This document shows positions 48,166-56,351 of a stretch of DNA of 64,000 bases, one piece after another. Under the pieces are notes generated by a model. The model saw only the letters and a program-made list of their open reading frames with translations, did no database searches and was not told the origin of the DNA. The position numbers were made by a program, and so were the translations under genes. The stretch lies in contig CBDCVQ010000020.1 of the NCBI GenBank assembly GCA_965223165.1, positions 1,488,001-1,552,000 on the forward strand, read 5' to 3'. This DNA comes from JABDMH01 sp965223165 (GTDB taxonomy: Bacteria > Bacteroidota > Bacteroidia > Chitinophagales > Saprospiraceae). How positions within the stretch are numbered: the stretch's first letter is position 1; each line of letters starts with the position of its first letter.

Positions 48166-48187
48166 ATGTGATAACGCCCGATCACAT
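48166..48187. promoter_or_regulatory. Inverted repeat just upstream of cas4
   Basis: ATGTGAT (48166-48172) and ATCACAT (48181-48187) form a perfect 7-bp inverted repeat with an 8-base centre, four bases upstream of the cas4 frame. It could be a regulator site or an mRNA hairpin that controls translation of the adaptation genes. The spacing does not fit a CRP site. Confidence 0.4.
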
Positions 48188-48301
48188 CAGATAGCTGTTT
48201 TGCCTTAAAGTTAACCTTGTTTCAACAAAGATTCAGAACTAACATCGCATATCTGCCCTCCATCATCCGGCAGAGCCTTCCGTTTCTTAGTATTGATATA
48301 C

Positions 48302-48353
48302 TTTCCTTATGATAAGGAAATTTTAGTAATTAACTTTCCTTTTCATAAGGAAA
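48302..48353. promoter_or_regulatory. Tandem palindromic operator upstream of the DUF4143 ATPase
   Basis: Two 19-bp palindromes, TTTCCTTATGATAAGGAAA at 48302-48320 (perfect around one central base) and TTTCCTTTTCATAAGGAAA at 48335-48353 (7-bp arms). Their starts are 33 bases apart, about three helical turns, and the second ends 11 bases before the start codon. This is a clear twin operator, most likely for autoregulation of the ATPase gene or for binding by its product. Confidence 0.75.
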
Positions 48354-48363
48354 TTTCTATCTT

Positions 48364-49686
48364 GTGATCGTGAGAGATCTTCTCAAAGACATACTCATTG
48401 AGCAAAAGAGCCGGTTAAAGACCGAGATCAGACCCCGGCGTTTGACTTTGGATGCAGGGATACCTAAGGTACAAACGATCGTGGGACCACGGCGGGCCGG
48501 CAAATCGTCCCTGCTTCGTCTAGCCATTTCTGACCTGCTGAATCAGGAAGTCGGCTGGAGCCAGATTTGCTATGTGCCTCTAGAAGATGAGCGGCTGCGC
48601 TCCGACACCTTTGCTCCGGACATGATCCTGCAGGCCTTTCGCGAACTTTATCCCGGACGTGCAGTCTTAACAGATGTTTTTTTCTTTCTCGATGAAATCC
48701 AATACCTACCCGATTGGGAGCAGTTTGTCAATCGAATCTATGAGCAAGTCAGCCGCCACATAGTCATCACGGGTAGCAACAGCCGCACCCTGCACACGGA
48801 GGTAGCGTCCGTGTTGCGCGGCCGCGGCTTGGCCATTGAGTTGTTGCCACTTTCCTTTGCGGAGTACCTGAGCTTTCGAGGCATCCCGTTTGAAACCAGC
48901 GGTGCCGGCAAATCTACGGTGCTGGCAGCATTCAGGGATTTTGTGGTCGAAGGTGGGTTTCCGGAGGTGGTCCTGCTGCCAGCACGCCTCCGGCGACCGG
49001 TGCTGCAGGAGTATTTCAACACCATGCTCTACCGCGACATTCTCGATCGACATCAGCCCGCATCGTATCGATACCTGCGCTATCTGCTGCACCGGATCGC
49101 AGCCAACACGGGCAAAAACATAGCCCTACACAAAATCTATCTCGAACTGAAAAGCCAGGGATACCGGGTCGGTAAAGACAAACTGTACGAAATGGCTGAT
49201 CTGGCCGAGGCTGTATATATCTACCGGCGAATCAGCCGATACGATGCCTCCCTGATCAAGCGAGAAAACTCGGAAAAGAAAGCCTACTTTGTCGATAATG
49301 GCTTGCTCAATGCGGTCAAGGCAGGGTTTTCGAGCGATTATGGTGCTCTACTGGAAAACGCCGTCTTCTGGCAGTTATACCGGGTATACGGCAATCTACT
49401 TGAGGAGCAAATTTTCTACTACAAAGATCCGTCTGGTGAATGTGATTTCATCGTACTCCAGCCAAATGCCCCTCCCCTGCCAGTCCAGGTGTGCTGGAGT
49501 CTGCAAGATCCGGATACCCGACGCCGCGAAATACGCAGTCTGCTGCGGGCCTGCAAGGCCGTCCAGAGCCCCCAGGGGATCATTATCACCGCCGAAGAGA
49601 GCGGGCGAGAAGTCATTGACGGTATAGATGTTTTTACGGTAGCTGCCTGGGAGTGGTGTGGTAGTGGTGGAGTACTCACGGCCTAA
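48364..49686 (+). CDS. AAA family ATPase with C-terminal DUF4143
   Basis: 440 residues from GTG 48364. Walker A is GPRRAGKSSLL at about residues 41-51. Walker B is VFFFLDEIQYLPDWEQFVNRI, followed by the sensor ITGSNS. The C-terminal half holds the DUF4143 domain (EKKAYFVDNGLLNAVKAGFS, EQIFYYKDPSGECDFIVLQ), which has a PD-(D/E)XK-like nuclease fold. This group is widespread and mobile in Bacteroidota and archaea, often solitary; its role is unknown, although toxin or defence roles have been suggested. It lies on the plus strand inside an otherwise minus-strand cas locus, between cas7 and cas4, with its own twin operator. It is probably an insertion rather than a cas gene. Confidence 0.9.
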   Translation: MIVRDLLKDILIEQKSRLKTEIRPRRLTLDAGIPKVQTIVGPRRAGKSSLLRLAISDLLNQEVGWSQICYVPLEDERLRSDTFAPDMILQAFRELYPGRAVLTDVFFFLDEIQYLPDWEQFVNRIYEQVSRHIVITGSNSRTLHTEVASVLRGRGLAIELLPLSFAEYLSFRGIPFETSGAGKSTVLAAFRDFVVEGGFPEVVLLPARLRRPVLQEYFNTMLYRDILDRHQPASYRYLRYLLHRIAANTGKNIALHKIYLELKSQGYRVGKDKLYEMADLAEAVYIYRRISRYDASLIKRENSEKKAYFVDNGLLNAVKAGFSSDYGALLENAVFWQLYRVYGNLLEEQIFYYKDPSGECDFIVLQPNAPPLPVQVCWSLQDPDTRRREIRSLLRACKAVQSPQGIIITAEESGREVIDGIDVFTVAAWEWCGSGGVLTA

Positions 49687-49725
49687 GCTAACATGTGGCT
49701 TCTGCCATCAACAAAATTTGCCTTT

Positions 49726-50790
49726 TTATTGATTTTCATAGTCAAATGCAGACATTAGTTCTACCAACTTCCTTTCCGCATTCTCCAAAGCTTCTGCACT
49801 TCCGACAGCACCCTGAATGTATGCGTTAGCCACTGGAGAAACAAAAAGATCAGCTCTTGCCGTCTCATCCAACCTGGGCACCGCAGTCGGCCTCTCAGTA
49901 TCATCCCTTAGTTCCCCTCGGATCGCATATGTAATTTGATTTGCATTATCACTAATGGCAAGAGCGAGGGTCTCCATAGGGCTGAAAGTTCTAGATTGGT
50001 TGGAAGTGATCCGCCAATTTATAAGGGCATGAGCTAGTCTCTTTATGATTCGCTGTCTTTGCTCCTGAGGGCAAATTAGACAGGCCCCAAAAACATTCTT
50101 GCCCTCAACCCAATCTGCTTCTTTTAACTTCTGTTCGACTTCCGGAAAAAGCTCCGGCTCTAAGCGATTTGTCGAGACACAGAACAAGGTGCGTAAATCG
50201 ATCGCAATGTCATACACAAATAGGCCAGAGGCCCTTGTCTGTCCCTGTATGAAGGCCCTATTTGGTAAAGAACGCTTATTAGAAGTAAGCCATTCGTTTA
50301 ACTCGTCGGCGGTCAATTTTTCACCTCTCTTTTTGCCATCAAACCAATGTACATCAACCTGATGGTGTTCCGGGTGGGAGGTTCTGTCAAAAGATAAGTT
50401 CTCACTGGGGTTCTCAATCCCCCCCAGCAGAGGGTGAAGTGGTCGCATCGCAGAAATCGACAACGGGCTCCTACGCTTCACCGTCATCTCTCCGGATTCT
50501 GCTTTCATATAACCCCCAAGAAGCTGATCAGCAAATGTTGGATCACAAGGAGAATGAGGTTCCTTTTGGCTAGCCTTGTTCTCTCTCTTGTCTATTTCCC
50601 AATTAAAAGTAATCGCTGCAAACGGCAGTTCCAGCCGCTCAATAATTGAGCGCTTAACCTGCTGACCACTTGCATAAGCAATCTTGTATCCGAACTGTGG
50701 ATCATAATAAAATTTTTGTCCATCGTTCACTGAAAACACAGTATGCTCAGCATGTCGTAATCCTCGCAAATAAATAAATGGTGAAGACAT
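49726..50790 (-). CDS. cas7: Cascade backbone subunit Cas7 (type I-B)
   Basis: 354 residues starting MSSPFIYLRGLRHAEHTVFS. Position, size and motifs (IAYASGQQVKRSIIERLELP, LPNRAFIQGQTRASGLFVYD) fit a RAMP-fold Cas7 that polymerises along the crRNA spacer. The sequence is unlike the common Csh2 and resembles the Cas7 variant first described in the Porphyromonas-type I-B locus (Csp1/DevR-like); that sub-assignment is from memory and less certain. It starts five bases after the large-subunit stop. The ATPase gene behind it runs convergent, so the effector transcript probably ends here, and the adaptation genes need their own promoter. Confidence 0.82.
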   Translation of the reverse strand: MSSPFIYLRGLRHAEHTVFSVNDGQKFYYDPQFGYKIAYASGQQVKRSIIERLELPFAAITFNWEIDKRENKASQKEPHSPCDPTFADQLLGGYMKAESGEMTVKRRSPLSISAMRPLHPLLGGIENPSENLSFDRTSHPEHHQVDVHWFDGKKRGEKLTADELNEWLTSNKRSLPNRAFIQGQTRASGLFVYDIAIDLRTLFCVSTNRLEPELFPEVEQKLKEADWVEGKNVFGACLICPQEQRQRIIKRLAHALINWRITSNQSRTFSPMETLALAISDNANQITYAIRGELRDDTERPTAVPRLDETARADLFVSPVANAYIQGAVGSAEALENAERKLVELMSAFDYENQ

Positions 50791-50795
50791 AACTA

Positions 50796-51152
50796 TTATC
50801 TCTTGAATTTTTGATAATTATATTCAAAACGTATGAGGGTAATAAATAATGGAAAATTATCTGTAGGCATGCGGAGAACTTCTTCGACTATATCTTTAAG
50901 TACATCCACTTTCTCTTTGATATGAGGTAGGATTTCAGTCAAGTTCTGTATAAATGCTCTCAAGTGCTTACTGTCACGTACATCCTGAGATTTCTGCGAA
51001 AATACTTTCTTCCCTCGTTCGTCCTTTGATTCCAGGTCGAGTAATACATCCGCTGTTTCAGAGGCAAGTTTCAATAGTTGCGTTTTATTTAGCATGGCTA
51101 CTATCCAAATTTTAAAGATTTTATAACTTATGATCTCTTTGCGAGACTTCAT
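50796..51152 (-). CDS. Candidate internally translated Cas11 within cas8
   Basis: In-frame ATG codons at 51152 (residue 349) and 51095 (residue 368) would yield helical proteins of 118 or 99 residues, the size of a Cascade small subunit. Internal translation of Cas11 from the 3' end of cas8 is established for some type I-B, I-C and I-D systems; no separate cas11 exists here. No Shine-Dalgarno is visible, but that carries little weight in Bacteroidota. Confidence 0.4.
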   Translation of the reverse strand: MKSRKEIISYKIFKIWIVAMLNKTQLLKLASETADVLLDLESKDERGKKVFSQKSQDVRDSKHLRAFIQNLTEILPHIKEKVDVLKDIVEEVLRMPTDNFPLFITLIRFEYNYQKFKR

Positions 51153-52196
51153 TTTCGCTTTGTCAAGACGATCTTCGAACACTTGCCTATCCTCATTTTT
51201 CTTTGGTTTGAAATCGATACGTGTAAATCTATACTCATTACCTCTTGCATACTTAACTGAGCCTTTCGGCATAAAATCCCTGAGTTTAGCAGGTTCTAAT
51301 GCTTTTAGTCCAATGGTGCCCAGCATGCATGCATGCTTAAACGTGAAGAATGTTCTATACATTTCTTCAAAATTTTTGTCACTTCTACTATCCCCTGCAA
51401 ACGTATAGAGGTGCTCTTTCAGCCTGATCATTCTACTGACCTCCGGCAGATATAGGTTAATAAAGCCAAGAGTCGTATTGGTCTGCGAAAGATTGTATAC
51501 GTACGTGGTTAGCACGTGGTCTGGATACTTTCGCGTAAGGGCAAACACTACCTTAATCCAATCGATAGTAGGAATAGCCAATTTCCCAAGAACCATTTCT
51601 GGTCTGAGATCAAAACCTGCCCAAACATCTCTTTCATCATAGTTTGGGCTCGAAAGATGACAAAGCCAATGCCCATTCCATGTCTCAATCTGTTTGTCCT
51701 TTAGCTTCGGGGTTTGATCTAGGTATTTTCTGTAGAACAGCCAACCTTCGAACACTCGCCAAAGTACTTCGGCTCGGTCAATTTGAATTGCCAAGCCACC
51801 ACTCACACCGATCGCAAGTGCCTGACCAATCCAAGACATATACATCTCTTCACTCTCAACTGTCAATGGCATCGAAGTTACTTGACCTGACGAGGTAGCG
51901 TCTGCCTTCTCCGCTGCGTAGCCAACATAAGTCGAGCCACTAATCTTGGCATTTTCAATATCACGATGCAGCCTTTCCAATTGAACTTGAGATTTTGTTT
52001 TACCTGCTATCAAATATCTCTGAGGAACTTTTTGGAAAAAACTCGATCCATGAACATGCATCAAATGCCTTTCATTGTCAAAAAGCAACGGAAACAGAAC
52101 ATCGTCATAAAACTGTCGAGCTGTATAATCCTCAGCAACATTCTTCTTCTGCCGATACAGTTTTAGAAATATGTTCCCGATATAGCTTGTATACAT
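50796..52196 (-). CDS. cas8: Cascade large subunit, Cas8-type (I-B)
   Basis: 466 residues. I recognise it mainly by position between cas3 and cas7 and by size; Cas8 proteins diverge strongly. Visible blocks are YTARQFYDDVLFPLLFDNER near the N-terminus, ETWNGHWLCHLSSPNYDERD at about residue 171, and a C-terminal helical bundle from about residue 345. In a type I-B effector this protein recognises the PAM and recruits Cas3. The C-terminal bundle corresponds to the small-subunit (Cas11) region, which related systems also make from an internal start. It begins where cas3 ends (1-base gap) and is followed by cas7 after five bases. Confidence 0.75.
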   Translation of the reverse strand: MYTSYIGNIFLKLYRQKKNVAEDYTARQFYDDVLFPLLFDNERHLMHVHGSSFFQKVPQRYLIAGKTKSQVQLERLHRDIENAKISGSTYVGYAAEKADATSSGQVTSMPLTVESEEMYMSWIGQALAIGVSGGLAIQIDRAEVLWRVFEGWLFYRKYLDQTPKLKDKQIETWNGHWLCHLSSPNYDERDVWAGFDLRPEMVLGKLAIPTIDWIKVVFALTRKYPDHVLTTYVYNLSQTNTTLGFINLYLPEVSRMIRLKEHLYTFAGDSRSDKNFEEMYRTFFTFKHACMLGTIGLKALEPAKLRDFMPKGSVKYARGNEYRFTRIDFKPKKNEDRQVFEDRLDKAKMKSRKEIISYKIFKIWIVAMLNKTQLLKLASETADVLLDLESKDERGKKVFSQKSQDVRDSKHLRAFIQNLTEILPHIKEKVDVLKDIVEEVLRMPTDNFPLFITLIRFEYNYQKFKR

Positions 52197-52197
52197 A

Positions 52198-54378
52198 TCA
52201 CCAGATGTTTTCGAGTTCGACCAATTTCAATCCGTATTTTTGATGCTCCTCCTCGGATTGTGGGATGACAAACGGATATGCTCCTGTTTCAAGCTGGACG
52301 TATTGGTTCCTATATCTTGCAATGGTTGCGAAATTCACAGGGATCTCTAAAGCAATCCGCTCCTCCCAGCGAGCGGTTTCATATTTTTCTCTATCAGCTT
52401 CCAATATACAAGTTGCACTTTCTATGTTCAGCGCATCTACTATGATTGCATTGGGTTTATTGCAAAGCTCCCTGATTCGGTATTTTCCATGGCGATATAT
52501 TAAATGCACATCAATTTCCCTAGTATCTAATTTTGAATAGACTGCATCGATCTTAGCCTGCAGGTCTCGCTCCTTTAATAATGCGTTGTCGCCCAACTGC
52601 TCGTAGCTTGCTTTTAAAGTTTCTGCCTTGTACGGCAGGGCAGAGCCATTCGATTGCATGACATGGACCGGTTTATATTTGCCAATTGTGTCACGAGTTC
52701 GTCTACGATTGATGCGCCCGAATCTCTGTATCAGTGCATCCAAAGGTGCAACTTCTGTAATCATCCTGTCAAAACTAATGTCCAAACTTACCTCAACAAC
52801 TTGGGTAGATATCACGAAACACGGTTTTAATCCATCACCAAACTGCGCTGAGCCATCACCGTTAAATTCAGATCTCAGTCGTTTTTCCAGCTCCACCCTG
52901 TCGCCTCGTCGAAATCGGCTGTGAACTAGCATTGATGGAACTTCCCGAAATAGTTCCGAGAGGCGTTTATACTCCTGCTGTGCCCTCTTCACCGTATTGA
53001 AGATTATCAAGACCTTTTCCTTCTGACCAATAGCTACTTGTAGCACCTTGTCTAGCATTGTTGAATTATCCATCTTGTAAACAATATGTCGGTCAAACTT
53101 GTCTAGGATCTCGTTAGGTAGTTTGACCTCATAAACATCCCCGTACTGCCTCAATAAATTCAATACCCGATCGTACAAAAGTGAAGGCATGGTAGCTGTG
53201 CCAATGTGAATGCGGCAATCTAGACGCAAAAGTGTCCGGACTATTTCCAAAACCATTGAACGGCCAACATCTGAATAAGTATGTATTTCGTCCAGAATGA
53301 CATCGGCGTCTTGCAAATCCAACATGATAGCTTCATAGCCGGCCGTTCCAAATACGACTGCCGCAAGTTGATGAGGTGTCAAAACTTTGACTGCTGCTCC
53401 ACCAAAATGCTGCAAAATTTCTGCCTCCTTATTGCCCTTGACCAACAATGCCGAGGTCGAATGTAGCACCCGAACTTTTACATCTACATTTTCATTATCA
53501 TGTTTGATATCATCCTTAATGCGCTCATACATCGCGTTAATAGAAGCTTGGAATGGTAAGGTGTAGAACACCCGACCTGTACATCGCCTTAATAGGAAAT
53601 CCGTTTTCCCCGCACCTGTAGGTGCAACGACTATTGTATGTGGCTTATCATTTTCCACGTCGATCTGCGAAAGTGGATAGAGATTGCTCTTGCCTCTATT
53701 TCCATAAAAACTTAAGTCTGGAACGACAAATAAATCCTTTAATTTATCTGTTGTGCTATCAATAAACGCCGAGGCAAAATGATCGGCTGACATCAATAGG
53801 CCTCGTAGAGGAGACCAGCCCCAACTCTTTCCCTCACAATATTCCACCGCATACTTCAATGCATCCTCTGCTTCCGTTTTCAAGATTACACGAGTCTTAA
53901 TGCTAAAATGTTCCAAAATTCGCAATCCGTACGGCGACCAATCTTCCCAATCGATTAGATGATTCTCTATCCACTTCCTTTCATTCTCCTCTAAATCCAA
54001 TATGCCTCTCAAGCGCTTATCATTCTCAATGGACTTGTGATGAGCCACAACCAAGTCGATTATTGCATTCCACTTTTCTTTCGGAAAAACCGGCAAGAAA
54101 CCAAGAGAAGATAGCTCATGGCGATGGGTGTATTGCCATTCCCTTTCCTCCATCATTGATTTGTAATCGTTCTTCCTACTAATTTTGTGCTGAAAATGAA
54201 TATGTGCTTTGCCTAAATCGTGCAAGACAGCGGCTTCTATAGCGATGTCTTTATCAAAATCAAATCGATACTTTTCAGCAAACACTTTGATCGCCGATAC
54301 TACGTGACCCGTGTGGTCTAGAAGCGTGGTTCCTCCTCTGTCAGCGCTCTTGGCTAATATTTCCTGCAGTGGCTTCAT
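52198..54378 (-). CDS. cas3: Cas3 HD nuclease-helicase
   Basis: 726 residues with the two-part Cas3 layout. The N-terminal HD nuclease has H22 (LLDHTGH), H53-D54 (VLHDLGKAHIHFQHK), the HRHE at about 86-89 and SADH at 197-200. The SF2 helicase follows: Walker A VAPTGAGKTDFLL at about 251-263, DEIH at 363-366, TATMP at about 394-398, and motif VI QRFGRINRR at 551-559. It is recruited by Cascade to the R-loop and degrades the non-target strand with metal ions. The fused HD-helicase arrangement is the usual one in type I-B. All catalytic motifs look intact. It lies eight bases after cas5. Confidence 0.96.
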   Translation of the reverse strand: MKPLQEILAKSADRGGTTLLDHTGHVVSAIKVFAEKYRFDFDKDIAIEAAVLHDLGKAHIHFQHKISRKNDYKSMMEEREWQYTHRHELSSLGFLPVFPKEKWNAIIDLVVAHHKSIENDKRLRGILDLEENERKWIENHLIDWEDWSPYGLRILEHFSIKTRVILKTEAEDALKYAVEYCEGKSWGWSPLRGLLMSADHFASAFIDSTTDKLKDLFVVPDLSFYGNRGKSNLYPLSQIDVENDKPHTIVVAPTGAGKTDFLLRRCTGRVFYTLPFQASINAMYERIKDDIKHDNENVDVKVRVLHSTSALLVKGNKEAEILQHFGGAAVKVLTPHQLAAVVFGTAGYEAIMLDLQDADVILDEIHTYSDVGRSMVLEIVRTLLRLDCRIHIGTATMPSLLYDRVLNLLRQYGDVYEVKLPNEILDKFDRHIVYKMDNSTMLDKVLQVAIGQKEKVLIIFNTVKRAQQEYKRLSELFREVPSMLVHSRFRRGDRVELEKRLRSEFNGDGSAQFGDGLKPCFVISTQVVEVSLDISFDRMITEVAPLDALIQRFGRINRRRTRDTIGKYKPVHVMQSNGSALPYKAETLKASYEQLGDNALLKERDLQAKIDAVYSKLDTREIDVHLIYRHGKYRIRELCNKPNAIIVDALNIESATCILEADREKYETARWEERIALEIPVNFATIARYRNQYVQLETGAYPFVIPQSEEEHQKYGLKLVELENIW

Positions 54379-54386
54379 AAGCGCCT

Positions 54387-54968
54387 TTAGATCAAGCGTG
54401 GACGAATGGGATTCCCAAATACCTTTAGTTGTCCGAGCATCTCTTTCGCATCATCATAGCGATTGTGACCAACCTTGAACATTGCATTTTCATCACCATC
54501 AAAAAGCAATTCAAATCCGTCGATAGTGTCGAAGTCTTCATCATTCATTCTCAGTATTTCGCGGGGAAGTAACACATCCTCATTTCTACAAAGACAAAGA
54601 TGTTCGCTCATCGCTTTTTGAGCATCTTGATCTTTCCAAAATGCTAGATAAAGATGCGGTTCGAGCATGACTCCACGATTCAACATGGAAAGGTTCGTTT
54701 TCCAAGTACCCTTCTCTTTATTGGCCTTAAAACCACCTTTCGACCACGTTCTTTCCTGCTGAATATCAATTCCCATATAATTCAAGCGATGTCGTTTAAT
54801 TTTTTGGATGCCAGTAGTTTCCAATAGTTCTGGAAACAATTTTTTTTCCATGCCCTCGACAATGGATGGCGTCAAGAATTGTTGAGAAAATGTCTCTCCA
54901 TCTCTAACAGCTGTCCATGGCTTGATAAAGCCAAATGGACCCGTATATTTTACCACGTAGTATGTCAT
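54387..54968 (-). CDS. cas5: Cascade subunit Cas5 (type I-B)
   Basis: 193 residues beginning MTYYVVKYTGPFGFIKPWTA; the 'GPFGFIKPWTAVRDGETFSQ' stretch is the conserved Cas5 N-terminus in the Porphyromonas-type I-B variant. A central positively charged region (ERTWSKGGFKANKEKGTWKT) probably contacts the crRNA 5' handle. Cas5 caps the handle end of the crRNA and connects to Cas8. The gene precedes cas3 by eight bases and follows the pRiA4b-like gene after 38 bases. Confidence 0.88.
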   Translation of the reverse strand: MTYYVVKYTGPFGFIKPWTAVRDGETFSQQFLTPSIVEGMEKKLFPELLETTGIQKIKRHRLNYMGIDIQQERTWSKGGFKANKEKGTWKTNLSMLNRGVMLEPHLYLAFWKDQDAQKAMSEHLCLCRNEDVLLPREILRMNDEDFDTIDGFELLFDGDENAMFKVGHNRYDDAKEMLGQLKVFGNPIRPRLI

Positions 54969-55006
54969 GTATCAATTAATATAATCGCCATAAAATAATT
55001 TATAAT

Positions 55007-55597
55007 TTACCTTCGCAACAACTGCCAACCCTTCACATGCACCCGCATCTGATCCAAGTCGAACGCGTGCACATCAAGTTTCTCGGCATCGGGAGCGGTG
55101 ACCCAGTTGTAATATTCTTTGCGAGGCATTTGGCCGGCGAGGTACTTCTTTACCCGGGCATATCCCGACACTCCCCCACAATTTTCCGGTGGGCACGCCC
55201 CCGCACCATCCAATAACTCGGCACTGACACGGTTGCTGCGATCAAAGTCGATCACATCCACCTCATGCCACCAGTAGTCACCATAGTCGTATTGGTAATA
55301 AAACTTATCACGGGGTAGCTCGGGAGGTGGAAATTGATTTAGATAGCTCAACAACACATCGGTAGCCGACACCCGGCTCGCCTTGATGCCAGATTCCTCT
55401 GTGTATGGACTCACTACATTGAAATACCGGGATTGCTTGCTCTCCTTAAAACTGTACAGGTGCTCGTTCTCCCAGCCCATCGCTGCCTGAAAGATCAAAT
55501 GCAGAGAGTGAAAAGTGACCTTCATGGGTATAGCGACCTTTCTCCAGATGACCGGGTCTTCAATGTCGCAAAGTCGTATGTGTACTATAAATCTCAT
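55007..55597 (-). CDS. Plasmid pRiA4b ORF-3-like protein inside the cas operon
   Basis: 196 residues. The family (also called IS1096 element passenger TnpR-like) is recognised by VIWRKVAIPMKVTFHSLHLI, the aromatic block YYQYDYGDYWWHEVDVIDF and the Cys/Gly block CPPENCGGVSGYARVKKYL. It is normally about 180-200 residues, so this copy is complete. The function is unknown; despite the TnpR label it has no recombinase active site. Here it sits between cas6 (31-base gap) and cas5 (38-base gap) on the same strand, so it is transcribed with the effector genes. It is either a passenger or an uncharacterised accessory gene. Confidence 0.88.
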   Translation of the reverse strand: MRFIVHIRLCDIEDPVIWRKVAIPMKVTFHSLHLIFQAAMGWENEHLYSFKESKQSRYFNVVSPYTEESGIKASRVSATDVLLSYLNQFPPPELPRDKFYYQYDYGDYWWHEVDVIDFDRSNRVSAELLDGAGACPPENCGGVSGYARVKKYLAGQMPRKEYYNWVTAPDAEKLDVHAFDLDQMRVHVKGWQLLRR

Positions 55598-55628
55598 ATA
55601 TATATGTGTAAATCTACCGATTAGAGCC

Positions 55629-56288
55629 TCACCTCAAAGCTCCAAACCCAATGCCCGTACTATTCCCTACCCCCACCTCCCAGGCAAATTGCACCGCCCG
55701 CGGATGACCTGTGACAATGACCGGACACAAGGCGGCTTTGATGTCAATGCCATTATATGTGTTCTTCTTTATTCTGGGGTTTGGGTAGGCAGGATCAAAC
55801 CGGACGGACACCTTGTGATCGAGGTTTGCCCTTTGCAGTTTGTTACGCAGGGTATCGGTCAGGTAGTCATCTACCTTTTCATCACCAGGAAAGTAGTAGG
55901 TATGGTGCTTGGCCCCTTCCGGTTTTCGCTTCACCAGGATGGGACTCTGAGCCAGAAAACGTTGCTCACTGCCAAAAGCCGGGGTGCGCTGTATGACCAC
56001 CTCCCGTACCTCCATACCCCAGCGGATCTGGTGGCCCTTAAAAACGCCCCGGACCAAAGCGGCCAGCAGATCGTCTGAGAAACTACTGACGTAGAAAGTG
56101 CTGCCATTGGGAAAGTCCAATCCTCTTTTGGTGGCTTGACCGTGCGTGAGCCATGACAGCGAGTACAAACTGATATCATCGTGCAGTTCATTTTCGCCCA
56201 GCCACTTGTGAAAAGCGCCCACCAAGAAAGGCTGGTAGTCAAAGGGTACTGGCTCCCGATTGGGGGTGAGGTGAAGATAGATTCTCAT
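55629..56288 (-). CDS. cas6: crRNA-processing endoribonuclease Cas6
   Basis: 219 residues beginning MRIYLHLTPNREPVPFDYQP. The protein has two ferredoxin-like halves and the hallmark C-terminal Gly-rich loop GVGNSTGIGFGAL. His residues near the N-terminus (FHKWLGENELHDD) may include the catalytic one. Cas6 cuts each repeat eight bases before the spacer, leaving the ATTGAAAT handle seen in this array, and usually stays bound to the 3' stem. It is the first cas gene of the effector transcript, 63 bases behind the WYL regulator gene. Confidence 0.92.
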   Translation of the reverse strand: MRIYLHLTPNREPVPFDYQPFLVGAFHKWLGENELHDDISLYSLSWLTHGQATKRGLDFPNGSTFYVSSFSDDLLAALVRGVFKGHQIRWGMEVREVVIQRTPAFGSEQRFLAQSPILVKRKPEGAKHHTYYFPGDEKVDDYLTDTLRNKLQRANLDHKVSVRFDPAYPNPRIKKNTYNGIDIKAALCPVIVTGHPRAVQFAWEVGVGNSTGIGFGALR

Positions 56289-56351
56289 GGTGGTAGTGAT
56301 TACTTCATTGTCTATGTTAAAGTCAAAGATGGATGGCCGCTAGGGTCGTTT

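Noticed and set aside
48166..48187. CRP-type binding site upstream of cas4
   Set aside because: The half sites TGTGA and TCACA are 10 bases apart instead of 6, so only a generic inverted repeat is claimed.
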